The notes below the pieces were generated by a model, which saw only the letters and a program-made list of their open reading frames with translations, did no database searches and had not been told where the DNA came from. A DNA stretch of 64,000 nt from JAEUIZ01 sp046155605 (GTDB lineage Bacteria > Planctomycetota > Phycisphaerae > Phycisphaerales > UBA1924), in NCBI GenBank assembly GCA_046155605.1, contig JBJXFQ010000055.1, forward strand, positions 25,657 through 89,656, read 5' to 3'. Positions within the stretch are counted from its first letter, which is position 1. Every line of letters starts with the position of its first letter. The translations under genes and the position numbers were made by a program. Positions 1 to 9,189 of this stretch are shown here, in pieces.

Positions 1-1
1 C

Positions 2-1813
2 GACTTCGCGTCGGCATCGAACTCGCCGTCGATTCCTCGGGCTTCTGCCACCGGCATTCCAGCGCTATCCACAAGCCCCGCAGAGGCCGTGCCGTCAGCA
101 TCGCAGGTCGCGCGAGCAGACATCGCCTCACCCCTGGCCGCATCGAGCCTCCAGTCTCGCGTTCCCACCTCTGCCGCCGCACAGCCGACGAGCGAATCCG
201 CAGCCGCCGCAAGCCCCGTCCCGATGAACGTCCCGGCAGGTGCCGCTCCGCAGTCGCTCCAACTCCCAGGCCGCGCTGAGCGCACGCTCTCGGCCCTGCC
301 GCTCCCCTCTTCTGCTCCCGCCACGCCATCCGCCTCCGCCGCATCTTCGACAGCGTCAAGTATCGCTGACGCGACAGCCAGTGCTTCCTTTGCGAGCCCG
401 AGCGCCGCGCCGCTCGCCTCTGCCGTGCCGCTCGGCACACGCCTCCCCGAAGTCGCGCTGCCGCGCGCCGGCATAACTTCTGAATCCACCGCGGCTCCCT
501 CGACGGCACCATCCATCGGTTCCGCCGCCGCGCTCCGCTCCACGCCCGCTCCGCTCGCACACTCGAGCACGAACTCATCTCGCGTCGCCTCCGCCGTGCC
601 CTCGCTCCCCGCCTCCGTGATCAATGCCCCTCCTTCTGCCGGCCCCTCCGCCGCGCTCTCGGATGTCGTCCGAGGCGTGTCCTCGCCATCGCGCCTTGCC
701 GATTCCCCACCGCCACTGGCCGCCTCACCCCGGCTCCTTGCCCTCGAACCCGATCCGCCAGCGCCATCACCCGCCGATCTTGCCCTCCGCGATCCCGCAA
801 TCCGCGAGCAAGTCCTCGAATCCACCGGCGGCTCGCGCGAGACCGAGCGAGCCGTCTCCGATGCCCTCGCATGGCTCGCGCGCCACCAATCGCACGACGG
901 GCGCTTCAGCGGCCAGGACTTCGACGACGACTGCAACGCCTGCGGCTCGCCCGCCGAGGTCCGGAGCGACACCGCGATGACCGGCCTCGCGTTGCTCGCC
1001 TTCCTCGGCGCGGGCCACATCCATACCGCCGAGGGCACGCACCAAGACGCCGTCGCTCGTGCGCTCGGGTTCCTCATCGCCGGCCAATCCGCCGACGGCG
1101 ACCTCCGCCGCGGCGAGACCCTCTACTCGCAATCCGTCGCCACCGTCGCGCTCTGCGAGGCCTACGCGATGTCCAAGGACGCCCGCGTCGGCGACGCCGC
1201 ACGCCGCGCCCTCCGATTCCTCGAAGATCGCTCCGCACGACCCTCGAGCGACCCCGCCGACACCGGCGTGCTCGGCTGGCAACTCATGGCCGTGCATTCC
1301 GCGCGCCGCTGCGGCTTTGCGACCTCCAACCTCACGCTCGACCGCGCCCGCCGCTGGCTCGCGCAGATTGACCGGGGTTTGGGCCGATTCGCTTACACGC
1401 GCGATGGCGAGCCCTCGCCCGCCGCCACCGCCGAGGTGATGGTCGTCAGCCAACTGCTGGGGCATCGCCGCGACGAGCCCGCGATGAAGGCCGCAGCCGA
1501 GTTCATTCTCACCGCGCCGCCCGCGTGGAACGGCCGCGCGCCGACGTACTACTGGTATTACGCCACGCTCGCGCTCTTTCAGCAGCAGGGCGAGGCCTGG
1601 AAAGCCTGGAACGATCGCCTCGCGCCCGAGCTGCTCGAGGGCCAGCACCGCGACGGGCCCGCCAAGGGAAGCTGGAACCCGCAGGACCAGTGGTCACGCC
1701 TGGGCGGCCGAATCTACCAGACCGCCGTCTGCACCCTCAGCCTCGAAATCTACTATCGCTACTCGCCCGTCGGCCTCGACCTCATTCCCGAGCCGCGCAA
1801 CGCGGAACGTTAG
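2..1813 (+). CDS. Prenyltransferase/squalene-oxidase-repeat protein, 5' end missing
   Basis: The reading frame is open to the left edge of the window, so the true start lies upstream; the first in-window start codon, GTG at 89, is only an internal valine. The first 230 or so visible residues are low-complexity Ala/Ser/Pro/Thr. From about nucleotide 820 the sequence becomes a globular alpha/alpha-toroid of squalene-oxidase/prenyltransferase-like repeats, with helices such as ALAWLARHQSHDGRF and ALGFLIAGQSADGDL. Planctomycetes carry many such proteins, often behind a membrane anchor and a disordered linker; their function is not established. No cyclase DxDD-type catalytic motif is evident, so a cyclisation reaction should not be assumed. 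It converges on the POT transporter with only 20 bases between them. A second repeat protein of this kind lies at 55392-56588. Confidence 0.8.
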   Translation, partial: DFASASNSPSIPRASATGIPALSTSPAEAVPSASQVARADIASPLAASSLQSRVPTSAAAQPTSESAAAASPVPMNVPAGAAPQSLQLPGRAERTLSALPLPSSAPATPSASAASSTASSIADATASASFASPSAAPLASAVPLGTRLPEVALPRAGITSESTAAPSTAPSIGSAAALRSTPAPLAHSSTNSSRVASAVPSLPASVINAPPSAGPSAALSDVVRGVSSPSRLADSPPPLAASPRLLALEPDPPAPSPADLALRDPAIREQVLESTGGSRETERAVSDALAWLARHQSHDGRFSGQDFDDDCNACGSPAEVRSDTAMTGLALLAFLGAGHIHTAEGTHQDAVARALGFLIAGQSADGDLRRGETLYSQSVATVALCEAYAMSKDARVGDAARRALRFLEDRSARPSSDPADTGVLGWQLMAVHSARRCGFATSNLTLDRARRWLAQIDRGLGRFAYTRDGEPSPAATAEVMVVSQLLGHRRDEPAMKAAAEFILTAPPAWNGRAPTYYWYYATLALFQQQGEAWKAWNDRLAPELLEGQHRDGPAKGSWNPQDQWSRLGGRIYQTAVCTLSLEIYYRYSPVGLDLIPEPRNAER

Positions 1814-1833
1814 AACATCTTCGCCACAACGAC

Positions 1834-3981
1834 CTAATCCTTCGGATCCCGCTGGAGCTTGATGAGCCCGGCCCCGAGGACGATGACGAGCACGCCCGCC
1901 GCGATCGACGAGATCACGAAGAAGAAGAAGAAATCGGCCTGCCCGCCGAACTTCCACGGAAGACTGATCTTGCCCTCGATGATGGGATCGACGAGCGCGG
2001 CGACCTTGCCCGCCATCAGGTTGGCGATGAACGATGACATAAACCAGATGCCCATCAGCGTCGAGACGTGACGTGCCGGGGCGGTCTTGCTCACATAGCT
2101 GAGGCCCGTGGGCGAAAGGATGATCTCGCCCACCGTGTGCAGGAAGTAGCAGCCGCAGATGTAGATCATGCTGACCTTGGCGACGCCGAGGTTGAGGCGG
2201 CGAGCGGCCAAGAACATGACGACGTAGCCCAGGCCCACGAAGATAAGCCCCAGGCCGATCTTGAAAGGCTGGCCAAAGCCCTTGCCGCGACGGGCGAGAT
2301 TCGCCCAGACGATGCCGGCGATCGGCGCAAAGAGAATAATGAGGAGCGGATTGAGCGACTGGTATTGGGGCGTGGCGACCGTGCCCAGGCCCCAAGGAAG
2401 CGTTCGATCGGTGAGCTCGTCGGTAAAGGTCGTGAGCGACGAGCCCGCCTGCTCGAAGCTCATCCAGAAGACGGCATTGAAGAGCATATAGATGAAAATG
2501 GTGGCGACCGGACCGCGATCGCCCGGTAGTTGCTTGACGATGAAGTAGATCGAAAAAGCGATGCCGCCGATGATGAGCGCAACCGTGACAATGGGATTGC
2601 TCACCACGGCGTCGAGCTTCGCCAGCACGCCGAGGCTCGCCAGGAACGCGACGCCCGCGGCGATAGCGAGCCCGATGGGAATGAAGATAAAGACCTTGGA
2701 CTTATGGGGCGAATCGGTCTCCCCGATGCCCGCGAGGTAGCGAGGCTTGAAGGCGAGGTAGGTGGCCAGCCCCGCGATCATGCCCAGCGCAGCGGCGCCG
2801 AAGCCCCAGTGCCAGCCGTAGGCCTCGGAGAGCCAGCCGCATCCCAGCGTGCCGAGGAAGGAGCCGAGATTGATGCCCATGTAGAAAATGCTGAAAGCCG
2901 ACTCGCGGCGCGGGTCGCCCTTGGGGTAGAGCTGGCTGACCATCACGGTGACGCTGGGCTTGAAGTGGCCCGTGCCGATCGTGATGATGACCAGCCCGAA
3001 GATGAACATGGACATCCCCATGTCGTTCATCGCCATCCCACCGATGCCGGAGAAGCCCAGCGCGAGGTGGCCGATGGTGATAAGGATGGCCCCGACGATC
3101 ATCGAGCGATGCGTGCCGATGAGCCTGTCGGCGATCAGCCCGCCGAGAATCGGCAGGAGGTACGCCATGCCCGTGTACCAGCCATACAGCGTGTTGGCGT
3201 CGGCCTTGAGCCAGGAGCGCCCGCTGTCGATGCGGTTGATGTCGAGGCTGGCCTCGAAGTACGGGTCGCCCGCGGTGCGGAGCGCGTCGGGCGCGATGTT
3301 GGTGGAAACGACGCTCGTCGAATCATTCACCTTGAAATAGACCTTGTAGTTCGGGCCGTCGGCGTTCCTCGCATCGGCCTCGATCTTCGCGAGGTCGTCG
3401 CCAGGCTTCGCGCTGGCCAACGCTTTGGCCACCCTTTCGTTGAGCTCTCTCTCTTGAAGCGGACGAAGGATTTTGAGCGTGAGCTTGACCTTCTCTCCGG
3501 TTGGATTGGTGATGCGATACCGGATGGGGTCGCCTACCGGGCGCGTGCCCGGCTGCGCGATAAAGCCCGCGGGCTCGAAGCCTTGACCAATGACTACGAC
3601 ACCGTCTTTGGCCGCGGCGTCCGGGGCCAGCCGCTCGACTTTGAGCGGGCCGGCCTCGCCGCTGACTGTCGCGGTGGACGCTGCCCCATTCCCGACGGCG
3701 ACGCTGAGCGGGATGATCTGCGTCCACTTTCGAGCCGTCTCGCCGGCCTTCTCCCGTGCCTCGGTAAGAACCTCAGATTGCTCGACGCGCATCGTGTTGG
3801 TATAGGTGCCGGGGGTGAGCTGGTGCGGCGCGAGCGTGGCCGTGAGATAGAGCACGAGCAACGCCCGCATCCCGTAGTAGCTGAAACGCTCCCACATCTC
3901 AACGGCAAAGAGCAGGAACAAACCGGGCGGATGGCCCTTGGGCGCGGGCGACGAATCGGGCGAGGAGGTCATGCGGCTCAT
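1834..3981 (-). CDS. POT/PTR family proton-coupled peptide transporter with large insert
   Basis: A 715-residue member of the proton-dependent oligopeptide transporter family (major facilitator superfamily, inner membrane), predicted to import di- and tripeptides with protons. The family motif appears early as EMWERFSYYG (residues 28-37, the ExxERF motif of TM1), and the second PTR signature as FSIFYMGINLGSFLG. ATG 3981 is chosen because GGAG lies just upstream; an in-frame extension to 4101 looks non-coding. Family members are usually 450-550 residues. The excess is a hydrophilic block of about 210 residues (roughly 52-262) between TM1 and the YGWYTGMAYLLPILGG helix, where the family normally has a short loop. 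The rest shows a normal helix pattern to the end. It stands alone on the reverse strand, divergent from the beta-helix genes. Confidence 0.92.
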   Translation of the reverse strand: MSRMTSSPDSSPAPKGHPPGLFLLFAVEMWERFSYYGMRALLVLYLTATLAPHQLTPGTYTNTMRVEQSEVLTEAREKAGETARKWTQIIPLSVAVGNGAASTATVSGEAGPLKVERLAPDAAAKDGVVVIGQGFEPAGFIAQPGTRPVGDPIRYRITNPTGEKVKLTLKILRPLQERELNERVAKALASAKPGDDLAKIEADARNADGPNYKVYFKVNDSTSVVSTNIAPDALRTAGDPYFEASLDINRIDSGRSWLKADANTLYGWYTGMAYLLPILGGLIADRLIGTHRSMIVGAILITIGHLALGFSGIGGMAMNDMGMSMFIFGLVIITIGTGHFKPSVTVMVSQLYPKGDPRRESAFSIFYMGINLGSFLGTLGCGWLSEAYGWHWGFGAAALGMIAGLATYLAFKPRYLAGIGETDSPHKSKVFIFIPIGLAIAAGVAFLASLGVLAKLDAVVSNPIVTVALIIGGIAFSIYFIVKQLPGDRGPVATIFIYMLFNAVFWMSFEQAGSSLTTFTDELTDRTLPWGLGTVATPQYQSLNPLLIILFAPIAGIVWANLARRGKGFGQPFKIGLGLIFVGLGYVVMFLAARRLNLGVAKVSMIYICGCYFLHTVGEIILSPTGLSYVSKTAPARHVSTLMGIWFMSSFIANLMAGKVAALVDPIIEGKISLPWKFGGQADFFFFFVISSIAAGVLVIVLGAGLIKLQRDPKD

Positions 3982-4160
3982 GGTGGCTCCGAATGGTGTG
4001 GCGTGCTGCCAATGTGACAGAATACCGAGTTTGTTCGAGTCGTGCACGGGGAGACATGGCCACATGTGGCCCGCGCGGGCCAGTTTCCGCCTGAGGGCCA
4101 CGCCCCCATCTGTGGAAAACCCCTGAGCTTTGCCCTCTGTGCGCGCACATTGGTGGACTC

Positions 4161-4411
4161 TCGGCTATATTGCCGATGACCGTCGATCTGATGAAGGCGG
4201 GCTCACGAAGCTCGCTCAGATTCGACGGCGAGGGTTGGAGCCCCTCCGCTGGAAGCATGGATCGGCGCGGAACCGATCCCTGGCGAAAGAGAGCGCCGGA
4301 GGCACGAGGAAAGAGCCGACGCCCGAAAGGGTTGAGGCGTTTGTACCTGAATCCGGCGGCCCTGCCGTCGGTTTCGGGCGATCGTTGCCGCTTCCTGTTC
4401 TTTGCACCGCA
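4161..4411 (+). other. Structured 5' leader of the first beta-helix gene (candidate RNA element)
   Basis: The 444-base divergent gap 3982-4425 has no convincing gene; short frames through it look like shadows. Its right part is rich in inverted repeats. A small stem is at 4161-4176 (TCGGC/GCCGA). A long stem at 4180-4228 pairs CCGTCGATCTGA with TCAGATTCGACGG (one bulge) and continues inside as GCGGGCT/AGCTCGC. A perfect 7-bp stem GGATCGG/CCGATCC lies at 4259-4279, another at about 4280-4300, and ACGCC/GGCGT at about 4320-4340. This is consistent with a structured leader or riboregulator ahead of the gene at 4426. It matches no riboswitch class I can recognise, and the promoter was not identified. 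Confidence 0.35.
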
Positions 4412-4425
4412 AAGGGAGACCCGTG

Positions 4426-6195
4426 ATGCGAAATCGAGTCGGCGTGGTGGCCTTGTTGTCCGGCGTCGCGACGGCGCTCGCCCAGCCCGTCCTCACCAAC
4501 CAGGCGGACCCCTGCCGCTACATCCAGCCCTGGCCCATCGGGCTCTCGACGCAAGACGGCTGGACGCAGTTCCAACTCAGCCAGGACTCGCGCGTCGTCT
4601 ACGTCAGCACCTCCACCGGCAACAACGCCAACTCCGGGCTCTCCGAATCCGCCCCCAAGCGCACGATCTTGGCCGGCTATGCGCTCCTCCGCGACGGCTT
4701 CCCCGATTGGCTCCTGCTCAAGAGTGGTGACACCTTCGACGAGGCCTTTCCCTCCTGGAGCAAGGGCGGACGGTCCGAGACCGAGCCCATGCGAATCGGA
4801 TGCTACGGCTTGGGCGAGCGCCCGCTCATCCGTTCCGGCGACAGCAACGGCTTCTATGCCGCGGCCTATCCCAGCCCCAAGGCCCACCTTGCCATCACCG
4901 ACCTCCACTTCTTCCCGCACACCTATGCCGGCGACGAGTCATATCCGCCCGGCGGCATCGTCATCCTCAACTACTGGTCGGACGTGCTCATCGAGAACTG
5001 CCGAATCGAGAAATACTTCGTCAACGTCGCCGTCGAGGGCATCGCCAACCAGGGCATTCCTCAGAGAACTCGCATTCGCCGAAGCGTGATCGCGGACTCC
5101 TTCCGCGTGGGCACCGCAGAAGCCTCACAGGGCCTCTTTTTCGCCGCCAAGGACCTCCTTCTCGAAGAGAACGTCGTCGATCACAACGGGTGGCGGCAGG
5201 ATGTCGTCGGTGCCGTTCCAACTATCTTCCGCCACAACCTCTACATCCATGACAGCAGCACCGGCACCGTCGTCACCCGCGGCAACATCGTCTCACGCGC
5301 CTCGCAGAATGGCATCTCGCAGCGCTGCAGCGGGCTTGTCGAGGGCAACCTGCTCCTCCAGAATCCCGTCCACATCCCCGCCGCGGGCGACGCCCTGACC
5401 ATCCGTCTAAACGTCTGCCTCGACAGCCGTGATGCGGGGCTTGGCATCACCCTCAACGGCGGCGGTCAGGTCCACGTCTATGAGAACGTCATCGCGCACG
5501 GCGTCTACGGCGGGGGCAAGGGGCTGCACTTCGTCGGCACCTACGACCGCCTCAGCGTGCGCAAGAACGTCGTCTATGACTGGGCACGCGATGCCTCTCC
5601 GCTTGCCATCGCCGCGCAGTATGAAGGCGCGGGAACCGGGCTCGTCGATTTCGTCGCCAACGAACTCCAGCAGGTCCGCGCCGGCTATCTCATCTCTGAC
5701 TACCCCCGGCCCGCCGGCTTCGTCCGATACCGCGATAACCGCTACTTCACCATGAATCCCCCGCCCCATCAGATGGATATCAACATGACCTATCCCGCCT
5801 GGGTCACCCGATCGGGCGAGCAGGGCTCAACGTTCTCGAGGATCGCCTATCCGGACCCCGACCGCGACATCGCGACCTACGCCGCAACTATCGGCGTCGG
5901 ATCGAGCGTCGAAGACTTCCTCGCGGCCGCCAAGAAGCAGTCCCGCGCCAACTGGCGCACCGACCTCACCGCCGCCGCCGTCAACGGCTACATCCGCGCC
6001 GGCTTCGGTCGCCCCATGACCGCTTGCTGCCCCGTCGATCTCGACGGCGACGGCCGCCTCAACGCCAACGATGCCGTGGCCTTCGCCATGGCGTTTTCCG
6101 CCGGCGATCTGCGGGCCGACTTCGATGGCGACCTTGCGTTCACCGTGACCGACTTCGTCGCGTTCCAGATGGGTTATAGCCAGGGCTGCTATTAA
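4426..6195 (+). CDS. Secreted right-handed beta-helix protein with C-terminal dockerin-like repeats
   Basis: A 589-residue exported protein. ATG 4426 follows GGGAGA at good spacing and opens a signal peptide (RNRVGVVALLSGVATALAQ). The body (about 40-510) is a parallel beta-helix of the pectate-lyase/NosD type, with recurring coils such as ENCRIEKYFVNVAVEGIA and EGNLLLQNPVHIPAAGD. No catalytic residues can be assigned, so polysaccharide binding or lysis is only a family-level guess. The C-terminus holds two calcium-binding-like repeats, DLDGDGRLNANDAVAF and DFDGDLAFTVTDFVAF, resembling the dockerin-type modules common on planctomycete exoproteins. The next gene is a paralogue that shares the beta-helix but not this tail. 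Confidence 0.85.
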   Translation: MRNRVGVVALLSGVATALAQPVLTNQADPCRYIQPWPIGLSTQDGWTQFQLSQDSRVVYVSTSTGNNANSGLSESAPKRTILAGYALLRDGFPDWLLLKSGDTFDEAFPSWSKGGRSETEPMRIGCYGLGERPLIRSGDSNGFYAAAYPSPKAHLAITDLHFFPHTYAGDESYPPGGIVILNYWSDVLIENCRIEKYFVNVAVEGIANQGIPQRTRIRRSVIADSFRVGTAEASQGLFFAAKDLLLEENVVDHNGWRQDVVGAVPTIFRHNLYIHDSSTGTVVTRGNIVSRASQNGISQRCSGLVEGNLLLQNPVHIPAAGDALTIRLNVCLDSRDAGLGITLNGGGQVHVYENVIAHGVYGGGKGLHFVGTYDRLSVRKNVVYDWARDASPLAIAAQYEGAGTGLVDFVANELQQVRAGYLISDYPRPAGFVRYRDNRYFTMNPPPHQMDINMTYPAWVTRSGEQGSTFSRIAYPDPDRDIATYAATIGVGSSVEDFLAAAKKQSRANWRTDLTAAAVNGYIRAGFGRPMTACCPVDLDGDGRLNANDAVAFAMAFSAGDLRADFDGDLAFTVTDFVAFQMGYSQGCY

Positions 6196-6219
6196 GTAGC
6201 AGGCTGAGCCTAATTCGTT

Positions 6220-6244
6220 CGGTGCCGAGAACCTATCGGCACCG
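6220..6244 (+). other. Hairpin in the 232-base gap between the beta-helix genes
   Basis: CGGTGCCGA (6220-6228) pairs perfectly with TCGGCACCG (6236-6244) around a 7-base loop, 24 bases after the upstream stop codon. No T-run follows, so this is not a standard intrinsic terminator. An mRNA-stability or attenuation role is possible. Confidence 0.4.
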
Positions 6245-6400
6245 GATCCCTGCGCCGAGAAACCAACCCGGCGGCTCGTCGCATCGAGCCCTATCGCCCA
6301 TGCCGCGCACGCCGTTCTTGCGGCCTGGGTCAGAGTTAGAGGGGGCGCGATGGCATCACCGTCCGAGTCGACCGGATAGCGTGCCGTAGAATTGGCGATT

Positions 6401-6419
6401 CCTCGATCTGGAATCGAGG
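6401..6419 (+). promoter_or_regulatory. Hairpin immediately upstream of the second beta-helix gene start
   Basis: CCTCGAT (6401-6407) pairs with ATCGAGG (6413-6419) around a 5-base loop and ends 8 bases before ATG 6428. It occupies the position where a ribosome-binding site would be, and no purine-rich Shine-Dalgarno sequence is visible. It may affect translation initiation; this is inference from position only. Confidence 0.35.
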
Positions 6420-6427
6420 CTTAGCCC

Positions 6428-9154
6428 ATGCGAATCACCCCCCGTCGAACGTGCGTGTCTGTTGCCGCCCTGGTTCTTGCCTGCGGGAGCGCGCAGGCCC
6501 GGCCAGGGCCCAGCGCCCCCGCCGCGCCGACGGGCGTGGCTTCACGCGTCGGGCCCGGCGGCGTCATCGTTCTCTCTTGGACCGACGCCGCCGAGAACGA
6601 GTCCGGTTATCGCATCGAACGCCAACCTGCCTTTCCAGGCGGGCCTTCAATGATCCTCCCCGCCAGCACCACCAAGTTCACGGACCGTGCCGGCCGCGGC
6701 AAGTTCTCCTATCGCGTCTTCGCCTTCAACGAGGCCGGTGATTCCGCTCCCTCCGACTACCTCAACGTCTCCTCCCTCGCTTCCTCCGTGCCGAAACTCA
6801 AGTCAGGGGGCAAGACGGCCGGCGGCCAAGACGCCACGAGCAAAGCCCCAGCCGCGGCGATCGCGACCGGCGGCTACTCGACCCCCGCCGCGCCCATGAC
6901 CGAAGCATCGATGGGCGACGCGGGAACGCCGGAGATGGTCGCGCCGCGCATGCCCGCCGACTTCTCCCTCAACGCCGTCCTCAACTCCACGACCCTCAAG
7001 TGGACCGACACCGCCGACAACGAGATCGGCTTCGAAGTCATGCGAGAACTCCACGACGGCCGCAACTTCGGCTCCCCAGTCGTGCAGAACGTTGCTCCGA
7101 ACGCTCAGACCTTTCTCGATCTCACTCCCCACGGCGTCTATCGCTATCGCATCCGCGCCATCAATAACGTCGGAACCTCGCGCTGGACGGGATGGCTCAT
7201 CGCCGCGGTTCCCGATGGCCCTCAGCAGCCTCCGCCAACGCTCCCGCCCGAAGCCCCGAGCAACGTCCTCGTCACCGACATCGGCAACGGTAAGGCCATG
7301 GTCTCCTGGACGGACAACGCCAACAACGAGACGGGCTTCCGAATCACACGCGATCCCGCCTTGAGCGCCGGCGAGATCAGCCTCCCCATGAACACCACCG
7401 CCTACGTCGATTCCTGCGGCAACGGCACGTTCACCTACTCCGTCCACGCCGTCAACGACATCGGACCCTCGGCCAGCGTCAACTCCGCGCCCACCAGCAT
7501 CGCCAGCGGCGGCTCATCCGGAGGCTCCATCAACCCCTCCGGCGGAGGGACCACCGGCGGAGGCACTGGCGGAGGCACTGGCGGAGGCGGCACGGGCGGC
7601 GGTGGCACAGGCGGGGGTGGCACAGGCGGGGGCGGCACGGGCGGCGGCGGCACGGGCGGCGGTGGCACCACCACCACGGGCTGGACTCAGTTCACACCCA
7701 GCCCCGACTCACGTCTCATCTACGTCAGTGCGTCTGGTGCCGATAGCAATAGCGGCCTTTCCGACCTCGCGCCAAAGCGCACTCTCACCGCCGCTTACGC
7801 GCTCCTCCGCGACGGGTACCCCGATTGGTTGCTCCTCAAGTGCGGCGACTTCTGGCTCGAGCCCCTCCCGGCTTGGGGCAAGGGCGGCCGCTCCACCACC
7901 GAACCCATGCGCATCGGCAGTTACGGCACCGGCCCGCGCCCACTCCTCAAGACCGGCGAGAGCGCCGCCTTCTATTCCTCCGCCCATCCCACGCCCAAGG
8001 CTCACCTCGCCATCACCGACATCCACATGATGCCACACACCTACGACGGCGGCGAGGCCTATCCGCCCTCCGGTGTCACCATCCTCAACAACTGGTCCGA
8101 CGTTCTCATTGAGAACTGCCGCATCGAGCGCTACTTCGTCAACGTCGCCATCCAGGGCATCCCCAACGAGGGCTGCCCCGACGGCATCCGCGTCCGCCGC
8201 AACATCATCACCGATGCCTTCCGCGTCGGACCCAACGAGCACGCCCAGGGCTTCTTCTTCGCGGCCAAGAACCTCCTCCTCGAGGAGAACGTGATCGATC
8301 ACAACGGCTGGCGCGAGGACGTGCCAGGTGCCACCCCCACCATCTTCCGCCACAACATCTACATCCACGGCGCCAGTTCCGGCACCATCGTGACCCGCGG
8401 CAACATCGTCGCCCGCGCCGGTCAGAACGGCATCTCCGGACGCTGCGGCGGCCTCATCGAGGGCAACCTCCTACTCCAGAACGTCGCCAACATCCCCGCC
8501 GGCGGACCCAACCTCACCATCCGAGGCAACGTCATCCTCGACTCCCGCACCGAGGGCTTCGGGATCACGCTCAACGGCGGCACCAACGTCAAGGTCCACG
8601 ACAACGTCATCGCCAAGGCCGAGACGCGCGGCTCCTATGGCCTGCACTTCGGTGCCGAGTACGACACCCTCGATGTCTACAACAACATCGTCTTCGACTG
8701 GACCACCAACGGCAGTTCCGAGGCCACCGCCCTCGTCTATAACGGCACCCAGGCGGGCACCATCCGAATCCGTGACAACACCCTCCAGATGGTCACCGGC
8801 GGCTACGTCGTCTCCGACTACCCCATGCCCGGCGGGTTCATCCAGTACGCCAACAACAAGTACTTCACCACCAACGCCGCACCCCACCAGATGGCCATCG
8901 GCGTCACCTTCCAGTCTTGGACGCAATCGTCGCAGGAAATCAACCCGGCCTGGGGCCGCACCACATACCCCGACCCCGATCGCACCATCTCCACCTATAT
9001 GAGCCGCATGTCCATGCCCTCCTCGCTCGACGCCTTTATGAACGAGGCTCGCAAGCAGTCGCGCGATTCCTGGCGACAGGACTTCACCGCCTCCGCTGTC
9101 ATCGGGTACATCCGTGAGGGCTTCGGCCTTCCCGCACAGGTCGGCGGCGAATAA
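6428..9154 (+). CDS. Secreted protein: three Fn3 domains, Gly/Thr linker, beta-helix domain
   Basis: A 908-residue exported protein with an N-terminal signal sequence (VAALVLACGSAQA; the Cys could be a lipidation site, but the residue two before it is Leu, so this is weak). Fibronectin type III-like domains lie at about 33-118, 175-262 and 275-355, with repeated WTD.A.NE.GF/Y signatures. A Gly/Thr linker (about 358-418) follows, then a parallel beta-helix domain (about 420-908). The last domain is closely related to the upstream gene: both share PDWLLLK.GD, KGGRS.TEPMRIG, LAITD.H..PHTY and ENCRIE.YFVNVA. It lacks the dockerin-like tail. Likely a cell-surface or matrix adhesin or polysaccharide-binding protein; no enzymatic site can be assigned. 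Confidence 0.86.
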   Translation: MRITPRRTCVSVAALVLACGSAQARPGPSAPAAPTGVASRVGPGGVIVLSWTDAAENESGYRIERQPAFPGGPSMILPASTTKFTDRAGRGKFSYRVFAFNEAGDSAPSDYLNVSSLASSVPKLKSGGKTAGGQDATSKAPAAAIATGGYSTPAAPMTEASMGDAGTPEMVAPRMPADFSLNAVLNSTTLKWTDTADNEIGFEVMRELHDGRNFGSPVVQNVAPNAQTFLDLTPHGVYRYRIRAINNVGTSRWTGWLIAAVPDGPQQPPPTLPPEAPSNVLVTDIGNGKAMVSWTDNANNETGFRITRDPALSAGEISLPMNTTAYVDSCGNGTFTYSVHAVNDIGPSASVNSAPTSIASGGSSGGSINPSGGGTTGGGTGGGTGGGGTGGGGTGGGGTGGGGTGGGGTGGGGTTTTGWTQFTPSPDSRLIYVSASGADSNSGLSDLAPKRTLTAAYALLRDGYPDWLLLKCGDFWLEPLPAWGKGGRSTTEPMRIGSYGTGPRPLLKTGESAAFYSSAHPTPKAHLAITDIHMMPHTYDGGEAYPPSGVTILNNWSDVLIENCRIERYFVNVAIQGIPNEGCPDGIRVRRNIITDAFRVGPNEHAQGFFFAAKNLLLEENVIDHNGWREDVPGATPTIFRHNIYIHGASSGTIVTRGNIVARAGQNGISGRCGGLIEGNLLLQNVANIPAGGPNLTIRGNVILDSRTEGFGITLNGGTNVKVHDNVIAKAETRGSYGLHFGAEYDTLDVYNNIVFDWTTNGSSEATALVYNGTQAGTIRIRDNTLQMVTGGYVVSDYPMPGGFIQYANNKYFTTNAAPHQMAIGVTFQSWTQSSQEINPAWGRTTYPDPDRTISTYMSRMSMPSSLDAFMNEARKQSRDSWRQDFTASAVIGYIREGFGLPAQVGGE
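7555..7668 (+). repeat. 15-bp tandem repeat coding (GGGGT)n linker
   Basis: About seven copies of a 12-15 bp unit of the form GGCGGNGGNGGCACN encode a Gly-Gly-Gly-Gly-Thr linker between the Fn3 and beta-helix domains. Copies differ mainly at third positions. Units of 12 and 15 bp are both present, which suggests slippage-driven length change. Confidence 0.85.
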
Positions 9155-9189
9155 CCTCTCCCGCCTCTCTGCCCGATACTCGATCGCCC

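Noticed and set aside
2530..4017. Forward-strand open frame of 495 codons opposite the POT transporter
   Set aside because: It is the antisense shadow of a gene with clear POT motifs; composition is Asp/Glu/Arg/Gly-rich without any domain.
4280..4411. Possible c-di-GMP riboswitch before the first beta-helix gene
   Set aside because: Some GAAA-loop and GGAGG elements are present, but the conserved GEMM core and receptor helix cannot be matched.
7435..7677. Reverse-strand proline-repeat small protein
   Set aside because: It is the antisense translation of the Gly/Thr coding repeat in the Fn3 protein.
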